From Sebastes aleutianus (Eukaryota > Chordata > Actinopteri > Perciformes > Sebastidae): 64,000 nucleotides of DNA. Both the position numbers and the translations under genes were made by a program. Positions 20,567-32,500 of this stretch are shown one piece after another; position 1 is the first letter of the stretch, and each line of letters opens with the position of its first letter. The stretch lies in assembly GCA_916700875.1 (NCBI GenBank), contig CAKAKS010000039.1:27684315-27748314 (forward strand), in the 5' to 3' direction. A model generated the notes under the pieces. That model saw only the letters and a program-made list of their open reading frames with translations. It had not been told where the DNA came from and did not search any database.

Positions 20567-23500
20567 GTGAGTATAAAATGATGCTATGAATGTTAACAAG
20601 CGAGGCTAGTCCTGGGCTAGAAGGTTCATGCTGATGCTTCGGTGGTCAAGAGGCCTACAGTATGCGCAGTCGTTTTAACAAGTCATTAAAGTTAATGTTA
20701 AGACACAAGATGGGAATTATATAAAATAAAATTGAATCTGTAGAAAGAGTAATTTAACAAAAATGACACAGGACATGAACTGCGACTGCACTTCTCTCTG
20801 TGGGTTGAAACGGAAGTGTGTCATGGAAAGCACCATGCAACCCTGCAGTATTTCACCAGTGCTGCATTTTGACTCCTTTACCCACAATAAAGAAAATAAG
20901 AGCCTAATCAGTATAAAATGTATGTGTAACCAGTTTCAATGGAACAAATTGGCCTATTCGGTTTACTTTTGAAATATTTACACTCTATCTGTGGATGGTC
21001 GCTCATTTGAGTTGAATCAGGTGATCTGATATTTGGTATATTTTTTTAAACATTGTGGTTACCACAGCTTGCCAACCACCTACTGTTTCATAACTGTAGA
21101 GCTCTGATTAAACTGTGACTTCAGCACGGTACTGAAGCACAAACGGTTGATTGCTGAATCGGGCACACAGTATATGCAGGGCTTAACTGTCAAGAGTCCA
21201 TTTTCTCACTGTGGAGCATAGCAATATGATGTGGCGTGATCACGTACATACTTTTGTTGGTTCGTCAGTGAAATTGATTTTATTTGATTATTATTTGGAA
21301 AGGAAAACTTGTGGCTTGTGTGTTTGTTATCAGTGTTGAATCACCCCTTGATTCCATCCATTCAATATTTTTGATGATTGAAACGTTTTAGTTTTTGCAT
21401 TACATAGTAGATTAAATTATTATATTATAATTGTTTTCAGTTTCTTGCACTGAAAATCATATAGAGTACCTGCAACCTTTGCAGGTGGGGGTTTTCCTCT
21501 TATTTTCGGTCCCTATTTACATGTCATTTGCCATAAAGCCATAGATGCTCTGCATTTTGTTCTGTTTACCGCTTGGAGTGGAATAATGAATAATTTGTGA
21601 TGGTCTTTCATGGTCTTTGTGCTGGCCTGGGTAACAGTATGACTTTCTGTTTGACTGCTCAGTTGATGCCATAAAGTCTCCAGCCACAGTGTCTCTAAGA
21701 GATACAGCTAGTTAACGCTTGTTAATGTCTGTCTGTAGGAGTGGGAGACAATATACATGCATGATTTTGTGTGTGTGTGTATGTATGTATGTGTGCAGAT
21801 AGGATTACACATTTTGTTTGTGTCTGGCTGCACTGGCTTGCATAGGTACATATACAGTCTGCAGGTGTCTTCCATAGATTTGGTGTTTTATATACTATCC
21901 AATGTACGCTAACTTCTTTTGCAACAACAAATTGGTCAAAACTTAAACAGGAATTAAAATTCCAGTATATAATGTATATGCTATATAAACATAGAAATTA
22001 CTTTAATAGATTGGCTCCGTTGTCACCGGTATCCGATCCAGCTATTCAAATCAGTATCAACCTGATATCCGATCCGGTGGCTGTATTGGTGCATCCCTAC
22101 TGTTGTGTATTTGCATATTGAGCAAACCCAAAGCAGCTCTCAAAATAAAACGTGGCTTACCTGGAAGATAACACATATTAAATAAAATGTAAGGGAATTG
22201 TTCTAATGGTCTGTTGTTAGGTGAAAGGTATTTCTTTACTGCTGTTTTGTTATCTTTATTTTGTTTATAGTAAAGTAGCAGATATAGCCTTATTGACAAA
22301 TGTAAGAGGAAAAGTGAAAGTAAGAGGCAACTGTGGTGCAACAATCAGCATATCTTCAGTAAATCTTATGACTTCTGTTTCACTTTGGGAATCCCCGGCC
22401 TTTCCTTTGTTTCTTTTTTTTTTTTCATATCTAGATAATTAAGACACTAAAAGTGAGTAATGCAAAATTGTTGCAGTGCACTTGATAGCGTTAGTCTTTC
22501 TGGATATTTTCTAGTATTCCCCGGTATTTTTTTAATCTACTGTATGGTTTGTATTTGTTTTTCTGCACTGTAGATGTTCGTGAACATTCAGGTCCCAGTG
22601 TTACGGATGGGAAGTCGTCATCGCCGCCTTCAGAGCAGCTCATCAAACGGCCACGGATTGGTAGAACATACATACAGTACACACAGCGCTTCCATCTTGT
22701 TGCATTGCAGCTACAAACTATCCTGACAAATGACCATTCACTGGTTAAAATCCATGTATTTATTAAGAGAACTGGATACAGAGTGCTGCTATGTCCAACT
22801 GGCAATTGCAGTACTGTAATAATAAGAAAATCTCTGTGCGAAAAAGCATTTTCCTCAACCAAAGTGTGTCCTTTAAAGGAACATTGTGTAACATTTCGAG
22901 GGATCTATTAGCAGAAATGGAATATAATATTCATAACGATGTTTTCATTAGTGTGTCACCTGAAACTAAGAATTGTTGTGTTTTTGTTAGCTTAGAATGA
23001 GCCCTTCATATCTACATAGGGAGCAGGTCCTCTTCACGGATTCGCCATGTTTCTTTGCCATCTTTCTACAGTAGCCCAGAACGGACAAACCAAACACTGT
23101 CTCTAGAGAGAGCCTTTCAAGTTTTTACATTACCTGAAGGCCACCGTAGTTCCGTGGTACCGCCAGCGCCGTCTGACTTTGTTAAAAAGTAAAATAAAAT
23201 TGGTGTATGTATGCGCTGGGTGAGCAACTCTCATCAGAACGACTGGGTTCCATCTTAAAAAAACATTGTATCCACTTCTCATAATACATCTGACCTAAAA
23301 CATACAGACATAAAGCACTTGCTGTTCTTTGACAGAGTTATTAGTTAGTTTTGCTTGCTACCAACATCAAGACATAATCGTAAATGTCGTAGTAAAAAAG
23401 CGAAAGGAATGAGATGTTTCCATTCCACAGTAGTGTGTTAATTGAGGGAGTAAACTAGGCATCTTAACTATGTCACTTTTACTGAGTATCATATTACCAG

Positions 23501-26500
23501 GCTCCACCAGTTCTCATGTTCCAATGTGCCAAACCAAAAAAAGCTTACTTGAATTACCAAGAGCCACCTCCCTCTGCAAGAGCTGCAAAAGCCAAGCAGC
23601 TGATTTAGTTTTTTGTAGTTTGTGAGTATTTTGGATTCCACGAGTCATTTCATTCGGCAGACACACACAGGCCTTTTCAAACCAAATAATCTGCTTTCTT
23701 GTACTGTGACTTTTTTAAATATTGTATTTTGAATGTTGAGTGTTCTACAATAACTTTGTGTGTTGACATATGAACAGGAAGTTGTCTGTTGAAACTTTAA
23801 TTAAATATAAAGTAGTAAGGAACCATCTGGCCCTGTGGGTTGCGGCATATTAATAATAGGGCTGCTGTTCATTTGTGTGTTGCAACTTTGCACCTCCTCA
23901 AGAAGAATGGGCCTCATTCACCAACCGTTCTTAAGAGGAAATTACTTCTTAAAACCCACTTACACAATTTTCAAGAATATTCTGACGTTCACTGATGCTT
24001 TCTTATTTGGGATTTGTTCTTAGGTAAGAACAGAATCTATGCTCAAGAGCACACCTAAGCACATTTGAGTACTGACATGTTTGTGCAAAATAATTAGTTG
24101 TTGCATTTTCTTCAATTAGTTGTGTAATATTATAGGATTTAGATTACTATATTTTTTATTATTTATGATATTTTTTAGTATTTATTTTTATTATTTTAAA
24201 AAGCATTATGGTATTTTAAAATAAATAAACACTAAAGTAACACTTCAATTCACATCAATTATGTTAATTGCGAACCATCCAATAATTAGTGATTGATCAT
24301 GCTATTTATAGGCCCAAAGTACTGTGATCTATTTCCGCAATGGCATATTTACTGCTGCTGCAAGATGTTGAAGATTGTGTCCTGAGGAGAGAACACATCC
24401 TACTGCAGAAGTACCTCCACTTATGAACTAGATATTTTTTTAGGGCTGTCAATCGATTAAAATAGTTAATTACGGTTAATCACAAATTAATCACAAATAT
24501 TTTATCTGTTCAAAATGTAAGAAGGGAGATGACTATATATTTATTATTGGAAATCATTTACCAACATAAAACAATGGCAGATATTGTCCTGAAACCCTCA
24601 CAGGTACTGCATTTAGCATAAAAAATATGCTCAAATCAGAACATGGCAAACTGCAGCCCAACAGGCAACAACAGCTGTCAGTGTGTCAGTGTGCTGACTT
24701 GACTATGACTTGCCCCAAACTGCATGTGATTATCATAAAGTGGCCATGTCTGTAAAGGGGAGAGTCGTGCGTGCCCATAGAACCCATTTTCATTCACATA
24801 TCTTGAGGTCAAAGGTCAAGGGACCCCTTTGAAATTGGCCATGCAAGTTTTTCCTCGCCAAAATTTAGCATAAGTTTGCAGCAATGTTTTACCTCCTTAG
24901 CGACAAGCTAGTATGCCATACTTACACACCAATGGATTCCTTAGGTTTTCTAGTTTCATGTGATGCCAGTATCTTCACTCAATCTAAAAATCGCAAGTTG
25001 CGTTATTGAGTTAAAGAAATTAGTGGCTTTAAAACCAATTTGCGTTAACACGTTATTATCGCGTTTACTTTGACAACCCTAATTTTATTTTGCGTTTGGA
25101 GTCCGGTGCTCCACCCTCTTTAGACTTCTTTTCGGGCATTCTTGATTTAATTCTCTCAACTTTTCTTTTCAATTTCTGTGTGTACACACGGCTCTGCAGT
25201 CTCACTCACTTTTACATGGATTGACGGGGCATTTACCTATGCTAATTAGGATCAACTGGTATGCGCTTTCAATTTATGAGGCCTTTTGGATTCATCATTA
25301 TAAGAACATAGGTGCGAACAATTCTGCGATTTAAGAACATGTAATAAATCTGACGTAGACTTTTCTTAGGACCTTTCTCAAAAACAAATTTAAGGAAGAC
25401 CTAAGGAAAATATTGGTGAATGAGACCCTCATTGTTTCTCCGCAGAGAAACTGCCCTCTACAAATAATGTGTTATAATGTTTTCTACTCACAGATCACTG
25501 GGAGCAGTACATTGCTGCAGTGATGCATTTATTGCAGAGGAGGTGGGAGCGACTCAGTGAGCGCCTGGTGAGGGAGGTCCAGCTGGAGAATGTGTGGGTC
25601 AGCCCAAGAACGGCAAACAGAGGCAAGGACAGACCTGATCAAACCCCCGGATCAGCAGAGAAAGGGGGCAAAACACCAGGTTAGCATGACTTCCTCTTCC
25701 TCCTATCAAGAATCTGCTGAATTTACTTGGAAATCTAATCTTCATTCAAGTTGAAATATTTCAAAATATACTTCAATGTGGTACATTCAGGTGCAAAAAA
25801 ACTGACATTGCAAGGGTGAAAAAAAGAAAACACTCAACCTAGAAAGAAATGCGTCTCTTATGATGCGGCTTGGTTACGCAGACACAACACTATCCTACTC
25901 ATGCATACAGTAGTTAAAGTCTGCTCTACAATAACTAAACATTTTGTCACCAAACTCAGATCCTGATGGGGATTATGGGTCTCTGGAGTCCAGAGTGACA
26001 TTGGAGAACTTCCTCCAGGGATGTGCAGGGAAGGTGACAGTTCTCGTTGGCCAGGCTGGATCAGGAAAAACCCTGCTGATGTCTTGTTTAGGACAGCAGT
26101 GGGCACATGGACTAGTAAGTTTACATTTTTCTCATCATTCAATAGTTTTTTAAAATACATATTTTCATGATTATCTGGGATATTCTGTGTCATTCTGTTG
26201 GATTGGTGTCAGGGTTGATTAAATTAAGAAAAGGCGAAGAATCAGCTACTCAGAAACAATAGAGGGGTTTTCTACAAATTTTCTAAAATGTTCTAAAAAG
26301 TTTCATACGTCTCTAATCTATAAGGATCTGCATGTTTTTATTGGTGCAATCCAACAGTCAGGTAACACATCTGGCCAGCACAAACAAATACTTAGCAGCT
26401 ACCAGTTCTGCAGCAAGGGGAACTCCACCAATTAGCACATCAGTGTCTGTTTACAGGTCTTGGGGAGTATGTGTGAAAAACGTTGTATAAATCCTTTTGT

Positions 26501-29500
26501 GGCTCCAGAGGGAGTGAAGGGGTGTGAAGACCAATACATTGCCTGTCAAGTGATGTCAATGGCATCTAAAGGCTGTTTAAATCCCGTCCAAACCTTTTCA
26601 TCAAAGAAAAAACACATCTAAAGGTTCCCTGTGGAGATAGGTTTTGATCAAACTTAACCGAATTTATGCATTTAAATGTAAGCTCACGTCAGGCTAAGGC
26701 TAAAGCTCTATTAATTTGAGATCAGAGATATTCAATATTTGTTGTCTTGGATCAGGGTCAGGATAAAAAAACCGGATGTTATGATAAGTATTCCACAAAT
26801 TTAGCATTGCACTCTTTCCAACATTCTCAGGCTCATGACAAACTGATACCTATATTAATACCCACATCGCAAAGTGACCCCCGAACACTTCAGCAGAGCC
26901 AGATCTACGTACCGGCATTCCAGGCAGATGCCTATGGCCTCCTTGTCACTAGGGGGCCCAGAGAGAGCGATATTGAACATCAACTGCCTACATAATGAAA
27001 ATATTTTAAAATATACATTATTATAAATTATTAAATGTAGGCTACATTAAAAATGTTTGCGGAATAAAAATATAACATATGCAGGCTATATGAAGGCAAC
27101 GGACGGACTTATATGTAATCGGTAGATGCCACAATTTATCTAAATCTATTTGTTCCTCAAACGTTTCATAATGCAAGCTACTGCTACTCTCCAGTGTCTA
27201 CACTTTGCAGCATGTAACAACAACATAAACTATCGTATACAAATCAAAGAATATATTTAGCCCATTAATCAGGGCGCTGTCATAAGAATGTAGCACTATC
27301 AGAGCGCCAAGTATTTTGTAAATTTATGAACGATTATATGTCCAAATCAGCAGGGGGAGGCGTGTAGAAACAGCTGTTGCAGTATGTTGTGAGCTACAGC
27401 TGGCAGGCAGCTGCGAGCAGGAGTTGTTCTTGTTTACACTGTAACATAGGATGGCTCTGCATTACATATTCAACTGTAGGCAGTCGTTTTTACTCACAGC
27501 TACAGTATTTTTCAGCTATGATTTTGATTGTCATTGCTTGTTTGTGCTTGTTGGCATAAAGGTATTTTATGCATCTAATTTGTTCATTCTAAATTCACAG
27601 AATGAATTGTGGTTGCGTTGTTATATAACGCTAAACATTTAGTAACATGCATTTTAATTATATGGCATACAGTATTAGCCCGGGATCATTGAATCTCATT
27701 TTCTGTCGTAGTAGTGTTTTTTTGTTGCGTCAAAATTCATTAGCACCTGCTATAAACAATCCAGCCCCTCTGTAGCTCCATCAATCACAATTTTCGGTGC
27801 CGCTGATAATGTGGCAGTTTAAAGGTAATTTTTTTTTTTTTTACCAAATATCAAAATGTGCATGTAGGGTAATCTACCCATTTAATCCAGCTCTGATTGG
27901 GCAGCTCACCTCATGCAGAGATGAGGAGCGGGCTGCAGAGGTCTGGTAAATTCACTCCTTTCTAACTCCACACCCCCAGATTTTTTTAATTTTCAAACAT
28001 GTAGATGTCAGCCCCAATCAGTTTTGCGCAGCCCCCTCTGGAGCCACAAAAGGCTTTATACAACTTTTTTTTAACATACCCATTAGTACTCCACAAGATA
28101 AACTGTAAACAGAGTTTGATGTGTAAAATTGGTGGAGTTTCCCTTAAATTGTTCCTTCTCTGCTTGGTTCATTCTCTCATTTTGTATTTATTTTATCCTC
28201 TCTTTCCATCCCCTTCTCTCTCGTATGATCAAGGGCCCTATCCCTTCATCTTACCTGTTTGTCCTGCTAGAGTTTCGTCAGCTCAATGAACTGTCCCGCC
28301 CTCTCTCCCTGTCTGAGCTGCTATTTGGACACTACCTCCCTCTGAAGGGGGGCGACGAAGAAAAGGTATGCAAGTAACAGTGCTAGAACAGTGCCTTCAT
28401 AAATCAGGACTTTTCTGATGTTAAATTTGTAGCATAACAGCTACAGCAGTCCTGTACTGACTGCTCTCAGGTTCATTGGCAGGTCACAAGGCGCTGCATT
28501 CATAAAGCTGAGTAGTGCCAAGAGTTGGTCCTGTTTGTAAAATTCATGAATTTCTAAAAATGTCCACTTGAAATCAAAATGAAACTAGAAGGGTACTTGG
28601 AGAGTTTCCCTAAGTGAAAAAATAATGTGTGTACCCGCCCCGTGATTCAGATCCACTCCAAAATTGAATTTATTAATGAATGAATGTAATTTTTTGTCCA
28701 TGGCCCATGCTACACCCTTTCATCAAGTTTCATGAAAATCAGGCCAGCATTTTTTCTGTAAACCTGCTGACAAACAGACAAACAAACAAACCGAACCGAA
28801 AACATAACCTCCTTGGCAAAAGGAATAAAACTTCTTATGAAGGAAAGAACTGTATTGTTCCGTAAGCAGAGGAGAAAATGGCCCAATCCCAATGTCCACA
28901 CTCACAAACTCAAAGACTTTGAGGTGCGTTCCTGCAAAGTCACTGAGGGTTTAGGGCTGTCCCACTGTCAAATCATCAAGTCCTCGAGGGCTTTCTCGCA
29001 GACATTTTGAGCCCTTCATTAACACTCTCTGTAAGTCCGCATTTCTGCAGACTTTGCCAGAGGGAATTACCCACAATTCATAGCGTTGTGACATTAAACA
29101 CAGGGTTACCACGGTTACCAGGGGAAGCCCGGAGGTGTAAAAAAAAAATGGATAATTAAGGAGGACGGCACATGGGTGTTCAGCCAGGCATATTTAAATT
29201 TACACAGAAACATTAAAGGGACTGTTTGTAAGAATCAGAAATTGGTTGCAACAGCGACACCTGTGGCCGCTAAGTCAATGAAAGTCAGTGTCCGGTTGCT
29301 TGCGCTCGCCCGTCTGCATGCGCTGCCTGAATGTGAGCGAGCATCTGTCAAAACAGTGAGGCGACACACGTCAGCTAAAACCACAATATCACTCTATATT
29401 TCACCTGCTTGGCAGTAATGTTAGCTAACCAGACGAAGGTCTTTCCATGAATCATTGCTGATCCTAGTGTTGGCCTTTCCTGCTTCAGCCTCCAGACCGC

Positions 29501-32500
29501 GGCCGGAGGAAACAGCGGAGACACCGGCACCCGGTCGGAGACGATAACGTAACTTGTTGCGTAGCCCCGTCACTTCACAAGACACGGGAAACCTCTGTTG
29601 GTCTGGAGGAGCTGCAGCACTTGTTTATGCACAAACGTCCACTGTACATTCACGAGATATTCTCAGAGCTAAACTAACTCTTCTGCAGTGTTTAGTGTGC
29701 GCGCATGCACATGAGGTGGAGCGAGCTGAGTGAAGGCAGACAGGCAAAGGAGCAGAGCACAGCAGAGACTCCGGCTCTGGAAACCAAATCTACGGTTTCC
29801 CCACATCCTCCGACCGCGGCCAACACTGTTTTGCAAGACGGGCTTCACTAGATATAACTTTGCGGTTTTGGTGCTTCCGTGTAGTTTGTGTTGGAGTCTG
29901 AGTCTGAACAGCGTAGCCACACGCGAGCGCGAATGTGACACCGACCCAGATTGATTTATACGTGTAAAAAGTTACAAACAGTCCCTTTAACATTAAGGAT
30001 TTAAGATGGTAGATAAAAAACACATGAAATCAGAGTAATATTACACACCTGGTTTATTCATCAATCATTTCTTTTCATTTTGCGTAATGAGGTTTGACAA
30101 AACCAAGTAAATCGATTTTTTGACAGTTACCTCTAGTCTAGTTGTCACAATTGGCATCGTCAAGGGAACATGATATGTCGCCGCAGAGTGCTGTCCCATT
30201 CATATTTATGCCATTTCAAGCCCTTGCAGCCTCTCACACTCAACCATTTATCAGTTGACGTCAGTCTAGTCCCTGAGAGTTCAGGGCTTAAAGCCTCAGG
30301 GGGGACATTGGGATTGGGCCCATAACAAGTGAGAGCAGGAGAAAAGTTATTCACACTGAATAACGGGAGTTATGTAGTAGAGCGCTACAGACAAGGGCAT
30401 ATTTGGTTTCAGAAGTGGAGGGAGAGGGACACAATGAAGTTGCTGGGTCTTCAACCCAAACCTGCTATTTTCTGTATTGTATATACACTTATATCAATCT
30501 AGCAAATAATACATGTGATTGGTTATGGGGCCTTCAATAATATTTATATCAATAATATTGGTTGCCCATTAGTAATACAGTCAGAAGCCTTGTGTAGAGA
30601 GACTTTACAGACTAGAGGGTTGATTATAAATACTCAACATGTCCACCATTCAGAGGCTGTATTTTAAACCATTTTTCAAGTTTCTAGGAACTTAAAAGGC
30701 TAGTGAACAACACACATTGTAACAAACAAATAATAGCTACTAATGTACTGTATGTCTTGAACTAATACTTTTCCGTTGTTTTTCTTACATTCCTCACATA
30801 TTCTGTTCTCTGAGCAGAGAACCATTGTGGATTACCTCCTTTCCAATCCAGAGCAAAGCTGTTGGGTGCTGGATGGCTATGACGAGTTTCACAGCAAACT
30901 CACCAAACAAGAGGTGCAGGGAGACCTATTGGACCCAGAAAAGCCTCTGCCTGTTACAGACCTCATCTCAGGGCTGTTAAATCGTCAGCTTCTTCCAGGA
31001 TGTACTGTGGTGGTCACCTGTCGTGTACGCGATGTCATCGATTTGGAAGGAATGGCAGATAAAGTGGGGCAGCTGCTGGAGTGGGACCGCCAGGAGATCG
31101 AGGAGTATGTGGACAACTTCTTTGGAGTAAAAGGTGAAAACATGTGTGCCTTTTATACTTACATTGTGATATTTGTTTTTCTGCATAGAGATAATCTACA
31201 TTGATCCATCTCTATGCTTAATTTATAGATGTAGATCAATGTAGATTTAATATACACTGCAATATCTTTGAGTGCAGGTTAGTGGCTAGTTTTACATCCA
31301 TCCATCACATCATCCATTAACTATAGCAGTCATTCCCAAACTGTGGTGCACGTACCACTGGTGGTACGCAAGCTCTGGTTTGGTGGTACGCAAGAGCCTT
31401 GCTAAAGGATCTAACTATTGCACTCTAATGGGCCAAGTCCTTACCTTAAAACCAAAAAATTGGCATTTAATGTAACTTTATTACAGACAACAGTTATTTG
31501 TTTCACATCACATTACAATGATGTAAAAATTTGTTGTTAATCATTTAAATATTCTAGAAATAAAATTTGTTTGGATGTGACGTCTGACAAAGCATGAGTA
31601 ATGTAAGCGTTAGCTAAATGCAGTCGGATTCGGACTCAGTCGTTGATTAAAGCAGAATGAGTGGAATTTTGAAATGGCTACAAGGTCCAAAAGACAGTCG
31701 AGAGGCAGGTGACAACTCTGGCCCTGACAGTTCAGAGTCAAACAGACCTCTCAATGCTGAAGAGGAGTTAAAGTTGGAGTCGGCACCTGAGTCACCGAGC
31801 GGGGCCACATCTTGCGCCACTTCTACCAAATGAAAAGATGTTACCAGGCTAGCTACGTTAATCTGGGATTTACTGTCAGAGGGCCAGAGGAACTGCAAAG
31901 GATATAGGTGAGGTGACTTTCATTGTACATTGTACCTGCAGTGGGAAGTGGTACTTGTGAAATTTGGTTAGGTACATAGTGGTACATGGTCTGAAAAGTT
32001 TGGGAACCTTGGATCTATAGCCACTTATCCATAGAGGGTCTGACATTGGACGAGAAGCGGATAACACCCTGGACAGGTCACTAGTCAATCACAGGGCTGA
32101 CACATAAGCCGTTTTCTCATATGAACTCCGCACAATGCCTGGAGAATCAGGTCCGGAGTTGCCCTTTCACTAATGTATCACACACAACAGGAGGCGTGAA
32201 AGAGGCAGGACATGACGCAAAAACATAGCAGTCATGTAGCCGATTTGTAATTTGTAGTCTGCGTCTCTTGCCATTCCTTGAATATGTCTGACAATTTTCG
32301 GCGGCGGCCCGTACCAACAGAAGTTCCTGAATCATGTTGTCTCTCCAGTTAGATATTTTCATTGGCGTCTTTGTGTAAATGACCCCTCTTCTTCACCCTC
32401 AGATGTTTGTATTCTTCCGGTTTTGTGCCAGTCACATGGAAACATCATCAACACACCCACTCGCTCGCTGTGAATCTCTGGTCAATGAGTGACTTTATTC

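Noticed and set aside
22549..22911. A 120-codon frame around 22.6 kb as a separate gene
   Set aside because: Its first third is the real nlrc5 exon 22574-22660. The rest is intron read-through into a repeat.
29176..29954. Several 70-90-codon frames in a GC-rich patch, suggestive of a CpG-island gene
   Set aside because: The patch is bounded by perfect inverted TTAA ends, so the GC-richness belongs to a mobile element. The frames show no motif and overlap on both strands.
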